From Asparagopsis taxiformis (taxonomy: Eukaryota; Rhodophyta; Florideophyceae; Bonnemaisoniales; Bonnemaisoniaceae): a DNA stretch of 36,391 bases. The notes beneath the pieces are model-generated. The model was given only the letters and a program-made list of their open reading frames with translations, made no database searches and was not told the origin of the DNA. Position 1 is the stretch's first letter; each line of letters opens with the position of its first letter. Where the stretch lies: positions 1 to 36,391 of the forward strand of contig JALQPE010002924.1 of NCBI GenBank assembly GCA_030407315.1. Direction: 5' to 3'. Of this stretch, positions 10,573-19,700 are shown in pieces. Made by a program: the position numbers and the translations under genes.

Positions 10573-10614
10573 TACTAGAGGTTGTGGACGTCCGCGTCCA
10601 TTTCCGAGAACACA
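10573..10614 (-). repeat. Right terminal inverted repeat
   Basis: Inverted match to 1-40 with a 2-bp length difference. The outer part TGGACGTCCGCGTCCATTTC...AACACA differs at only two of 30 positions. Gypsy coding sequence follows directly. Confidence 0.6.
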
Positions 10615-10616
10615 GA

Positions 10617-12815
10617 CGACACCCTGCCAGTCAGGAATGCCAATCATTCCTGACTCCTGACAATGTATACTCACCAACAAGGGTTCTTCACGGCACCACC
10701 AACGCCGTGGCACATCTCCAGTCTGCGCTCACGTCCATCATCCCACCCGACCTCCGCCCTCATGTACTCATTTGGCTTGATGACATATTAAGCCACCGTT
10801 CATCCGTCGACTCGCTATTAGACACCATTGAAGGCATATTTTCGTTGTTTAAGCAGCGTCATATTCATTTACATCCAGGCAAATGCAATTTGTTTGCAAC
10901 ATCTATCTCTTGGTGTGGTCGTCTTATCTCTAAACACGGAATAAGGTTTGACCCGAGACGCTTAGATGCTCTCACCTCCATGTCGCCGCCAACTACGGGC
11001 GCGCATTTGCAACAATTTCTTTGCGCTATGCAATGGGTGAAGAGTTGCATACCCAGTTTTGCAGACATCACGAAGTCTCTGCAAGACTTTCTGCAGCAGG
11101 TATATACCCATGCCCCAAAACGCACTAAATCGTCTCTTTCTCGCATCTCCCTGGCTTCTCTCGGATGGGGAGAGGACATGGACAATGCCTTTGAATGCTG
11201 TAAGCAAGCACTGTCATCGCAAGTTACCCTCAGCCATCGAGATCCGCAGAAACGCTTGTGCGTTTACACTGACGCGTCCGATGAGATATGGTCTGGTATC
11301 ATTACACAGGTCATCCATACTGACCTAGGGAAACCCCACGCAGAGCAGCAACACGAGCCCCTCGCCTTCCTATCCGGCAGTTTCAATAACACACAATTGC
11401 GATGGTCCACGTTGGAAAAGGAGTCGTTCGCAATACTGGCAACACTCGAACGAATGCACTGGCTCGTTGCGACGCCAGCTGGTTTCGATCTTTACACTGA
11501 CCACAACAACATAATCTTTATCTTCGACCCTTTATCGCTGCTCCCAGACCTCGCGCAGAGTTCTATCAAAAAAGTATTGCGCTGGGCAGTACGTATGAGT
11601 ATGTACAACTATGTATGTATTCACATTAAGGGTGATGACAACGTGTGGGCTGATCTATTAGGCAGATGGTCTGCCCCACCAACACTTCGCCGACTTATTT
11701 CGATACCGCCTCTATTGTCCAGTCAAGATTCGGAATTTGACTGGCCGAGTGAAGCCGAAATCGCTCGGGTGCAGAAACACCACGCAGCATCACGTCCAGC
11801 ATCCGTCATGAATGTCAATGGGATATGGAGAACTAAAGGAGGAAATATTTGGATCCCGGATGAGGTAGATGAATTACAACTCCGGTTGTGCATAGTCGCT
11901 CACACCAGCTGTGGCGGCCACCGCGGCCAGGATGCCACTGAGCGAGCTATTCGGCGACACTTCTATTGGTCGACAATGAAGACTGACATTAGAACTTTTG
12001 TTCAGTCCTGCATCCACTGCATCTCCACCACAGCAGGAGATAAGCAGCCACGACCACTGGGTACCGCCTTGCATGGCTCCGCACCCAACGATTTACTGCA
12101 ATTCGATTACTTGGAAATGGCACCGAGCAATAATGGTTGCAAGTACATACTTCTACTTCGTGATGACTTTTCTTCATATTGCTGGCTTGTACCATTCGCA
12201 GCTGCGAATGCTGAGAACGCAGCAGACGCCATAATAGAGTGGGCTAGCACCTTTACTATCCCGAAAGGGATGATGTCCGATGGAGGCAGCCACTTCAAGA
12301 ATGAGACAGTACGTCGTGTGTGCAAGGGTCTGATGTCCCCACACCACTTTACACTCCCCTATTCACCTTGGAGTAACGGAGGTGTAGAGAGGCTCGGAAA
12401 AGAGGTTTTACGAGCTTTCCGGGCCATACTCTCTGAGCTCCGCCTGCGGCCTAATGAATGGCCAGACTTGGCTCCAGTTGTACAGAGTGCTCTGAACAAC
12501 TCACCATCACCGCAGCGTCGCAATATGGCGCCAATCACTATCTTCTGTGGTCTGCCCCCCACTACTCCTGTCAGTACGTTCAAGAGGTCTTCTACTGGAT
12601 CCATTGTTTCCTTACAGAACGCTCGTGAGGAGCTCAGCAAGTGTCTGTCAGCAGTACAAGAGAAACTCTCCGAGTTACATCCGCTGGTTAATGTATCTCT
12701 GCGTTCCAACCGTCAGCGAGCACGTTCGGCAGCATCAAAAGGAGTACTGCCTAACTTCTGTGAGGGAGACTATGTGCTCGTGGCCAGAGAAGAGTCCCCG
12801 CAGGTGAGAAATTAA
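10617..12815 (+). CDS. pol: Gypsy pol: partial reverse transcriptase, RNase H, integrase
   Basis: This is the catalytic polyprotein of a Ty3/gypsy element, which copies element RNA into DNA and inserts it. It starts inside RT, before the conserved F-L-T-P-D stretch. The RT active site reads W-L-D-D (Asp codons 10779-10784), a variant of the usual Y/F-x-D-D. RNase H follows with Y-T-D-A-S (~11269), the K-E-S region (~11420) and Y-T-D-H (~11500). The integrase has an H-H-C-C zinc site (His ~11899 and ~11920, Cys ~12009 and ~12021). Its D-D-E residues are at codons 12105, 12279 and 12387. The frame ends at a TAA at 12813, where an integrase C-terminal domain should continue; the continuation lies in another frame from 12818. 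The open frame extends left to 10545, but that part belongs to the terminal inverted repeat block. Confidence 0.9.
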   Translation, partial: RHPASQECQSFLTPDNVYSPTRVLHGTTNAVAHLQSALTSIIPPDLRPHVLIWLDDILSHRSSVDSLLDTIEGIFSLFKQRHIHLHPGKCNLFATSISWCGRLISKHGIRFDPRRLDALTSMSPPTTGAHLQQFLCAMQWVKSCIPSFADITKSLQDFLQQVYTHAPKRTKSSLSRISLASLGWGEDMDNAFECCKQALSSQVTLSHRDPQKRLCVYTDASDEIWSGIITQVIHTDLGKPHAEQQHEPLAFLSGSFNNTQLRWSTLEKESFAILATLERMHWLVATPAGFDLYTDHNNIIFIFDPLSLLPDLAQSSIKKVLRWAVRMSMYNYVCIHIKGDDNVWADLLGRWSAPPTLRRLISIPPLLSSQDSEFDWPSEAEIARVQKHHAASRPASVMNVNGIWRTKGGNIWIPDEVDELQLRLCIVAHTSCGGHRGQDATERAIRRHFYWSTMKTDIRTFVQSCIHCISTTAGDKQPRPLGTALHGSAPNDLLQFDYLEMAPSNNGCKYILLLRDDFSSYCWLVPFAAANAENAADAIIEWASTFTIPKGMMSDGGSHFKNETVRRVCKGLMSPHHFTLPYSPWSNGGVERLGKEVLRAFRAILSELRLRPNEWPDLAPVVQSALNNSPSPQRRNMAPITIFCGLPPTTPVSTFKRSSTGSIVSLQNAREELSKCLSAVQEKLSELHPLVNVSLRSNRQRARSAASKGVLPNFCEGDYVLVAREESPQVRN
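10630..10654. repeat. Hairpin near the interrupted end of gypsy pol
   Basis: GTCAGGAATG and CATTCCTGAC are perfect 10-base inverted repeats separated by five bases. They lie 16 bp inside the gypsy sequence from the right terminal inverted repeat. This may be chance in coding sequence or a preferred insertion context. Confidence 0.7.
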
Positions 12816-12817
12816 GC

Positions 12818-13219
12818 TTGCGTTGGAGAGGCCCACGCCGTATTGTGAAAGCAATATCTGATCACGTCTACAAAGTGGAAGACTTACGAAATGGAGCATG
12901 TGAAGATGTCCATGCATGTAGACTGAGGTTTTATTCTGACTCCTCTCTGGATACAGCCGCGATATTCCCGCATGTGTTAAGTTCAGAAACAGGGATGCAG
13001 GTCGCACGGCTGATGGGCATAGAGCGAACGACGGACGGTTTAATGGTCCACGTCAGGTGGAAAGGGTTATCACCCAAGGAAGACACTCTTGAGCCATTGC
13101 AGAAGGCATATGAAGACGTGCCTAAGCTTGTCGAGCGCCTCCTCGCCCGAGCTTCGATGCCCAGCGATTTAGTGGCAGAGGCAAAAGAAGCGCTTGCCCT
13201 TCGAGAAAGGGGTGTGTAG
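12818..13219 (+). CDS. Gypsy integrase C-terminus and chromodomain
   Basis: This frame is shifted relative to the upstream pol frame and continues it directly: a basic W-R-G-P-R-R segment typical of the integrase C-terminal domain, then a chromodomain at about residues 65-110 with V-x-W-K-G and a following acidic/aromatic stretch. Chromodomains on chromovirus integrases steer insertion towards marked chromatin. The sequence has no ATG at its start and is not a separate gene; a 1-base indel near 12810 would fuse it to pol. The TAG stop (13217-13219) falls just inside the presumed 3' LTR, as is common in compact elements. Confidence 0.8.
   Translation: MRWRGPRRIVKAISDHVYKVEDLRNGACEDVHACRLRFYSDSSLDTAAIFPHVLSSETGMQVARLMGIERTTDGLMVHVRWKGLSPKEDTLEPLQKAYEDVPKLVERLLARASMPSDLVAEAKEALALRERGV
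13202..13212 (+). other. Polypurine tract of the gypsy element
   Basis: CGAGAAAGGGG is followed directly by TGTGTAG, as expected for plus-strand priming immediately before a 3' LTR that starts TG. Confidence 0.65.
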
Positions 13220-13650
13220 CGTATTCTCAGTCCTATCACAATCGAACACTACGACAACAAATCATTTGGACAACACTTCTTGTGCACCGTGAACAGCGAG
13301 TGCTGTTCCTGTGACACTTTGTCACCGGAGACACAACAGCTACATACGGACAATGCGAAGCGAACTGTCTCCCCGAGACAGCGCTACTTACCTCGGCAAA
13401 GCGACACCTCATGGAAGTAGACTGACTGTCTCGTAAAGACAGCGGCGACGACGTAGAAACTTAGGGCAACTCATAGACCATCGTGAGAGGATTTCTTAGT
13501 TGTATTTAAGGACGTCTCAACTACTGGACTCAATAAAGAAGGCATGGAACCACTGCCATCACTACCGCACAAGGGAAGAACTACAGCTTGTCTACAAAAT
13601 AAACTCTGGTTCTAACCAGCGCGGATCCTAATCTGCATCGTGAGAACTTG
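13213..13650 (+). repeat. Presumed 3' LTR of the gypsy element
   Basis: It starts TGTGTAG after the polypurine tract. It contains a TATA-like TATTTAAG (13503-13510) and AATAAA signals (13532-13537 and 13598-13603), the order expected for U3-R-U5. Upstream of the TATA-like site are consecutive hairpins: GAACAGC/GCTGTTC (13291-13308), GTGAC/GTCAC (13311-13325), CTGTCTC/GAGACAG (13365-13381) and CTGTCT/AGACAG (13426-13442). The end near a CA at ~13650 is a guess. Confidence 0.6.
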
Positions 13651-13728
13651 CACCAGTCTCCGGCTTTCATTTCCCGAGTCTTTTACCAAAGTTCTGCTAC
13701 AGTAGCCAGACAGTCTTACCCGGTGAAA

Positions 13729-13995
13729 TTAAGATTTCTTGCCTTTGCCTTTGGACGGACGAGTGTCATATATGGATGGTGGGAGAGTTTGCGGGGGTAT
13801 TTCGTTTTTATCCGTGTTGAGCGTCTTGATTGCCGGAGCTTGTGGAATGTTTGGCGAACGATAGGAATCCACGAGATAATGTGCTTGAGTGTTGTGGAAC
13901 ATTGTGAGAGAATCGATGTAAGAAAGTCGGATTGTGTTCGGAATAGCTCCAGTTGATTGGGATGCCTCACGAAACTGTGACTGATATTTATTCAC
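13729..13995 (-). pseudogene. Diverged copy of a conserved short ORF (copy 0)
   Basis: An 88-codon minus-strand frame. It shares with 17244-17729 the string E-A-S-Q-S, an A-I-P-x-x-I-R-L-S segment and a Pro-rich tail in which an A-P-x-I-K-x-L-N core is followed by I-P-P and then L-P-x-S-I. Upstream homology is lost, so it is probably a fragment. Function unknown; the three copies all point to the minus strand. Confidence 0.4.
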
Positions 13996-14084
13996 CGGAA
14001 AGTTGTGTTTATTGCTTCAATGGTTGCGTTGCTGTCGCAATACGACGACATACAGAACAAAAGATATAAATTCACGTATGGTAT

Positions 14085-14519
14085 ATGTACTCTAAATCGC
14101 TCACTGTGCCTAAAGAAAAGCCATACATAGTTGAGCACATTTACAGCGCCGCGCAAGGCGGAGGTCCTCGCCATAGAGTGGAGATGACCGAAAAAGATAT
14201 TGGACGATGGTACCAGGCGGGACAAAGTGTATGGAACTATCGCTACCGTACGAATTCAATAGGGGTGATCAAATGTTCAATTGTTTCCGTCATAGAACAG
14301 CTCAGGGCTCTCGTTTCCATGTGCCTCCAAGGACTAGAGGCATGGCATTGGAAAGACATATGGGTGCTTGAAATTGAACGCATAGGTAGGGCGAGGATGG
14401 AAATCCGTAGACCATATAGAGTATTGAAACAAAAAAAACAGTATGAACTACTCTTAGTGATCGTCGAGTTTTTGAAAAGTGCATCGCATGGACAGCCCAC
14501 TCGTCCATGTAAAGGTTGA
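14085..14519 (+). CDS. Hypothetical protein, doubtful
   Basis: A 144-codon frame starting M-Y-S-K-S-L, basic, with Trp-containing helical-looking stretches (W-Y-Q-A-G, W-H-W-K-D) but no domain I recognise. It overlaps minus-strand frames of similar length. No copy of it was seen in the tandem units, so there is no comparative support. Confidence 0.2.
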   Translation: MYSKSLTVPKEKPYIVEHIYSAAQGGGPRHRVEMTEKDIGRWYQAGQSVWNYRYRTNSIGVIKCSIVSVIEQLRALVSMCLQGLEAWHWKDIWVLEIERIGRARMEIRRPYRVLKQKKQYELLLVIVEFLKSASHGQPTRPCKG

Positions 14520-15349
14520 AGCCATTTTCCGATGCGTATCCCTTCTCTTATATTTTGTCCAGTGACATTGTCCCACGGAGGTAGGCAGCAGCGAGGACCG
14601 ATGGCCAGGTTTTCGCACTTTGTTACAGTGAGTGACTCATATATACGTACTGTTCCCGCTCTTATTCATTTGCATCTGTGGTTATATTGGGGCTTGGCTC
14701 CTGAAGGTCATCTAATGTTGAGTGCAGCGTAACTCATGCTTCTAATCGTGGAACGCCGAACGAGTTACACTTTGGCTCAAAAATTCAAAGCAAAATATCC
14801 TGCTGCCACGAGAGGAACCATGGCTGGCGACTTGGTAGACACACCGTGACTGTCTACCACCGTAACCACTATTGAGCAATACTTGACTCTGTTCGGTTTG
14901 TCGAGCAGAGTCTATGTGGAATATATCTCTCCATGATTTGTTTACAGCGGGTGACACTCCATCCCGCAGTGATGGGCCCTAGCGACATGATCCGACAAGG
15001 CGTGAAGGGTTGCTTGGTGGCGGGTACACGTGCATGGTATGGCGAAAATTGAGCGTGTGGCTCTGCCAACAAAGCTATTGGTCCATGGGTTTGTGGACGA
15101 CTGATATCATGCTAATTTCAGGCGGACGAGTGCGTGTGTGTGCGCTGATTCGTTCAGCGGCTGACCACTGCGTGGTGTCTGAGTGTACTTTCTGTAATAA
15201 TTTTTTGAAATAAAACTTCCATTCCACTTTCCAGGAGCTCATCGCGAGAGAAGCGTTGAGGACAATGACCTAGTTGTGTGACGGCGCAAATTCAGTCGCT
15301 CTTCAATTTCCTATGAGCCTTCGCTTCATGAGACTCGTGCTGATGGTAA

Positions 15350-15649
15350 TCAGATCACCAGCACTGAAACGGCACCAAAGTCAACGGGTGGAAACACATC
15401 ACTGTCATCGAATGGAGTGACAGTACCGTCAACCCCTCCGATAGGTATTTCGTCGAAAGAAATTCCACGCATCGGGGGCAAATTATCCAATACTTTTGCC
15501 TCGGACAGGACGTCTTGACCACTGTAAGAAAACTCCATACGATTCCACCACGCCCTGTTAGAATTCATTTTAGAAATCTCGACTAGTAAGGCACATTTTG
15601 TCAAATGACGCTGTGCCAACTGTGTGGAATGAAGCAACCCGTTCCTCAA
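15350..15649 (-). pseudogene. Paralogous ORF of the tandem unit, unit 1 copy
   Basis: A 99-codon minus frame whose parts (S-T-Q-L-A-x-R-H-L-T-K-C-A-L-L, then R-A-W-W-N-R, then G-I-S-F-D-E-I-P-I-G-G) recur in unit 2 at 21858-22218, where they are split over two frames. Conservation of phrases suggests a former coding sequence, but the duplicates are similar enough that any frame would look conserved. No family recognised. Confidence 0.3.
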
Positions 15650-15890
15650 TCTTCTCCCACTCCTCCCGTCAACCGATCCTCTGCTCGCCTCGACGCCCGC
15701 TATTCATCCGGCGGTATCTTGAGCTCCCAATGCAGTTTTTCCGCTGTGGCAAGACGACTAGCGATAGTGCGCTGTGTGAGTCACTTGAACTTGTGACTCT
15801 TGTGTGCCGAGTATGATCATCCTATTTCTCTGAACGCGACACCGCGGTTCTGTTCTTCCTGCGAGCAAATGTACCACATCTACTCACCGT
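15605..15890 (+). pseudogene. Cys-containing ORF remnants on the plus strand, unit 1
   Basis: A C-Q-L-C-G start at ~15611 and a later F-C-S-S-C-x-Q-M-Y phrase (near 15850) occur in broken frames. The same phrases occur in unit 2 (22144-22657) in longer frames. The paired cysteines would fit a zinc-binding fold, but none is recognised and both copies are interrupted. Confidence 0.25.
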
Positions 15891-16527
15891 TGCCAATTCC
15901 CGGATACTAAGCGATAGGCTGACGCTGCAGTATCAATATATGCCACGCGAGGAGACAAAGTGACCGGGTGGATGCATTGGTAACACGCAATTCTGTAGCG
16001 ATTGGGGTTGGGTCTGGAAGGTGACATGGTTTGCAAGCAGCAATGTTGGACAACAGAATACTTGTCGTTTTCGTGCAATTGCAACTGATTGTTGACGATT
16101 AGAATTCATAGTATAATTTGCGAGGCTGAACTTCGGAATCTATTTTTCAGAGTGTCGGACTCCTACCTAGTGTCAGTGTATACTCAAAAAGCCGGTGTAT
16201 CATTCATCCTAACTGTCGAATGCAGTGAAGCGCAAGGGGGGTGACACGTGTGCCAGAAGTACAACTTGGCCTCAGACCTTATAGCATTACAGTTGGTCGA
16301 GCTATTACAGTTCATCATTCCTGACAGAGCTTGTACGGTCCGACTGACGCAGACGTAATTTTGTGATAATTCATCATGGACTATGTAACCCGCTTTAGTA
16401 TGGCAAAATATTTACTCCTGCAATGCCCTTGTCACGGATTTTGCTGGACGTGTTGTTCAGTCGTCACATCGGATTCAGACCCAGGGAGTGATCCCTTCAT
16501 ACAGACGTCGTTTAGTTCACGGTCACG

Positions 16528-16538
16528 GGTTCGACTCC
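16528..16538 (+). other. Pol III B-box-like motif
   Basis: GGTTCGACTCC matches the tRNA/SINE B-box consensus exactly. No acceptor stem or anticodon arm can be folded around it, so it is at most a tRNA-derived relic. The unit 2 counterpart is GGTTTGACTCC at 23550-23560. Confidence 0.3.
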
Positions 16539-16947
16539 CATAGGAGTCATTTTCAAGCTAGCATTTTGCTTCAACGCTTAGAGCGTGAAGGACTTTGACA
16601 GCATAACGATTGCTACTGTGCCGGCAACAAACATCTTACCGGCTATGAAGTTCAAGTTGGATGAGGCAACCACCAGCAGCTTTCACGTCGTTGTATCCTT
16701 TTCTACCGTTATTCAAGGCAACAAGTGCGGAACACCTAGTAGTCCCTAGGTCATTACCCGAGCTAGATTGGTTGCGTCGTGGTGTTGAGCATTTGGGCAT
16801 TGCTCAGTCAACTTTCAGAACATCCGATATAACTTTAGCGACCCAACCAACACACTGACTTTATTCAAAGGAGACAAACCATAAGATAGTTTCTTGTGGA
16901 GACTCTGCGGAGTATTAGATACGAAGCTCTCAGAAAGCTTCGAAATT

Positions 16948-17020
16948 GGTAGGATGTCCACATAACAAGCTCACTTCCAAAACTTGTTCCTGCGCAAGTA
17001 TAACCATCTTTGAGATCTGA
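16948..17020 (+). repeat. Old relic of the 77-bp LTR, unit 1
   Basis: Weak but co-linear similarity to the 77-bp LTR family (AGGATGTCCACATAAC ... CTGCGCAAG ... ATCTTTGAGATCT). The equivalent place in unit 2 (23973-24045) has it too, so this insertion would predate the duplication. Confidence 0.45.
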
Positions 17021-17243
17021 AATGAACAAATATTCCACAGCAATGCAGAATAGAAGATGGAGGAGACAGTCTTGTTCAGGGTATTTGAATACTGCGCACA
17101 CAATGACAGTATCCCCTGTCATATCACGATCATCTCATCCACAGAACCCAAAAACCTAAAACAAAGACACACACGCATGAGCAGCAAACGATCTCTACGG
17201 TAACATCATACAAGGTGTAGACAGACGAACTAGTCTGCCACAA

Positions 17244-17729
17244 CTAAGTATTGTTGCCGTTAGGAGGAGGAGGAGTTTCAGAAATGGAGCCAGGCAAAAC
17301 AAGCGGCGGTATGTCGTCTAGAGCCGAGTTTAGCGGCTTGATTACTGGAGCGGGAGGAGCGCTCTCTGCAGGAGGAACGGTCTGAACAGGCGTGACATGA
17401 AGAATGATACACATTGTGGAAGACAGGAAGAGAGAAAGTCGGATTGGCTTCGGAATAGCAAGAGATGATTGTGATGCTTCACAACAAAGTTCCAGGTATT
17501 TATCCCGATGATGATCCGTACTTGTCCTATCTTCGTTGGCTCCACGGCCGTATGAATCGACACTACATCGCTTGATTGTACTGAAGAAAATGTCGAATCT
17601 TTGGTCTAGGCTTCCAAACGAGGAAGGGAAGACAACTTGTAAATTCATTGTCCTCGTCAACATTCCATTCTTTATTCTGATACGTCGATAACCTGGAGCT
17701 GGAATCATCGGAAACTCTTTCTGTTTCAC
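17244..17729 (-). CDS. Conserved short ORF of unknown function (copy 1)
   Basis: A 161-codon minus-strand frame, the longest intact copy of an ORF present three times (13729-13995, here, 24263-24714). Visible parts: an N-terminal basic region, a T-D-H-H-x-D-K-Y phrase shared with copy 2, a hydrophobic stretch (I-I-L-H-V-T-P-V-Q-T) and a Pro-rich tail ending P-N-G-N-N-T. The tail (A-P-V-I-K-P-L-N-S ... I-P-x-L-V-L-P) is the best conserved part across copies. No known domain is recognised. It may be the last exon of a spliced gene, since the start codon is not supported by anything upstream. Confidence 0.35.
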   Translation of the reverse strand: MKQKEFPMIPAPGYRRIRIKNGMLTRTMNLQVVFPSSFGSLDQRFDIFFSTIKRCSVDSYGRGANEDRTSTDHHRDKYLELCCEASQSSLAIPKPIRLSLFLSSTMCIILHVTPVQTVPPAESAPPAPVIKPLNSALDDIPPLVLPGSISETPPPPNGNNT

Positions 17730-18229
17730 AGTATTTTTCCAGAACGAAAAAATTGTTCATAGTCCCTTAGGATCGCTAGGTAACAAATTCATCGGGGTAT
17801 GAATACGGCAGAGCTAACAACTAGACTTGAGCACAACCATATCACATTTCTAGTATACCTCATCATCTTTTTGTCGTCCTGTATCGAAAAAACAGGTATA
17901 CCGGACCACTCACCACCACTTCTCAACCCAGAGATTTTTCCATCCTTATGTTCAATGCCCCCATTGATTGTGCTCTATGTAGTTCTTTGAAAACCGCACG
18001 CCCATGATACTTTCTCGCGAGTACTAGATTACGTGAAATACAGGTTTTGAATTCATCACCCAACCCTAGAAAGTGTCATGGAACGTCATATTCTGAACGG
18101 CGTCCATTCCCAGGTGTAGACTTCAAGCTGTATGGTTGTTCTTGCTCTACAATGAGGATTATATATGTATTAAGACCCCTTACTGAATATCGAATAATCT
18201 GGATTGAACATTGCTGAACTTGGATCTAT

Positions 18230-19700
18230 GAGCATTCGAGACTTCAACCATGGAGACAGGAAAGCAGTAACCTGCGTTTCGATTGGAAAGCCCATCGTCG
18301 GTGGCAAAAATAGTCGTATCTTCATAACTGGATTGGTTGACTTGGCAAGGAGTCAATGTTGGCGTCCAACAGTTAAAACTAACATGATATTGCCTATTTC
18401 ATGGGTTTTGCACAAAGATGAGCTTGATGCAGATGATCATATGCACAACGGCTGAGACAAATCAGTTCAATTTTGAGGGCTTTGCTGCCTTCATTCTAAC
18501 AGATAAAAGAACGTCACGGGCTTTTTCCGCCTCCTCGTGATACATATGTGGGGGGCAGTTTCCAGTGTACACAACCAACATACGCCGGCGGACAATTGTA
18601 AGTTGGTGTGAGCACATAGTTGCCAATCGGACAAGTCGCAGCCAAAACGGATGACAAAGCCACGCAGGCAGATTCTGAACATGTGAGTGCTATTGCGTGT
18701 CTTATGCTTACTGAGTTGAGCGATGAGATTGTCACGCGCAAATCACTTGCAATAACCTGGCTACCGTGTGGGCTTCCATTCAGTATTTGTATATGGATGC
18801 TAGCCGCGCCTTCGCGGTGTCCTATTTTGCGCATCCGTGCGTGAGTACGCCGGTTGCGGTAACGTTGAATCAGACATCTCTAGCTTCCTGATTGGTAGTT
18901 CTCTGTTTCAAACACGCTGTTAGTTTAGCCGTGGCTATGCGTTGTCTGATTTTCCTCGAGCATGGGTACGATCATGTATGAACGTGGTACACACGTTGGC
19001 AGACGTGCGAATCAAACATGGCACGCAATCGAGATTGGCTCGGCGCTAGTTTCAATTACCTGTCGCATAACGGCTTTTGATGATGTCGAGGCTGGTTTTT
19101 ATTTCCCTCCGTGTACTCTCAGCTACTGTCCTAAACTCAACAATAAGCGCATATCATGGCACCTATGATGGCGGCACGGCTTGTGCACAGCGGGAGGGGA
19201 ATGGCAGCACACCACAACTGGCCGCAGCTATTGAGTCTTCTTGGCGAACAGCACGAAGATTGGTTTGTCGCTCGCTGCGCCGACTACATCAGGCCAATCA
19301 GTTTTTGAGCGTGTGAAGGTGGAAAGATAAGAAAAAGGACGGTGGTATTGTATACTGATTCATTATTCGCGAAAAGTGCTACCATAACGGCTGTGACGCG
19401 CGCGGCGATCGCTGCCGCTTGAGCCCTCAAGAAACGAAGAACAGCGTGGCATGGCCTGTCTAGGTCGCGCAGCGCTTTTCGAAACCACACGTCCATTGGT
19501 CGCCACGGAACACTGCGTCGGCTTTGTGTCGATATCCAACATTGGCAGCGGGGTAGAGGAAGCGTTTTCCCTGCGTAAGGCACTGGATGTGCGCGAGATG
19601 GGTGGAGCGGGGCTGGACTGGACTGCATCTATCACAGCCGGGAGAGCGTGTCTATTCCAAAGCGGAGGGCTAGTCGAATGAGGCTTTACCCTCATAGGTG
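18230..19700. repeat. Duplicated block E, unit 1 copy
   Basis: Homologous to about 30290-32200. Shared phrases include TCGGTGGCAAAA, CAAATCAGTTCAATTT, ACAACCAACATAC and CCATAACGGCTGT. Frames inside (for example 18962-19168 plus, 19284-19628 minus) are short and differ between copies, and no function can be assigned. Confidence 0.7.

Larger units (their letters stand above)
1..10614. mobile_element. Putative ~10.6-kb composite element with terminal inverted repeats
   Basis: The first 40 bases match, in reverse complement, 10573-10614; the outer 30 bases differ at only two positions. Immediately right of 10614 a gypsy reverse-transcriptase reading frame starts in mid-domain, as expected if this block was inserted into that gene. 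GGACGTCC occurs 15 times inside (for example 22, 121, 3083, 3470, 3967, 4090, 4746, 7561, 7751, 8414, 8532, 8918, 10503, 10547, 10586) and I saw it nowhere to the right, which argues for a single unit. No transposase is recognisable, so it would be non-autonomous or decayed. The left boundary coincides with the window edge, so the outer end and any target-site duplication cannot be confirmed. It could instead be a stack of related repeats. The unit interpretation is inference. Confidence 0.5.
10615..13650 (+). mobile_element. 5'-truncated Ty3/gypsy retrotransposon (chromovirus type)
   Basis: Domain order RT - RNase H - integrase - chromodomain is diagnostic of Ty3/gypsy. Gag, protease and the first half of RT are absent; they would lie left of the window if the 1-10614 element interrupted this copy. 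The right end has a polypurine tract and an LTR-like segment. Frame breaks show the copy, or its consensus sequence, is defective. The right boundary is approximate because no second LTR is available for comparison. Confidence 0.85.
13651..15413. other. Weakly characterised region
   Basis: Apart from the ORF copy at 13729-13995 (minus) and a doubtful ORF at 14085-14519 (plus), I see no convincing gene or repeat. Homology with unit 2 starts at the GAGTGACAGTACCG string near 15413. Confidence 0.4.

Noticed and set aside
16475..16550. Functional tRNA gene around the B-box
   Set aside because: No acceptor-stem pairing or anticodon arm could be found at the proper distance.
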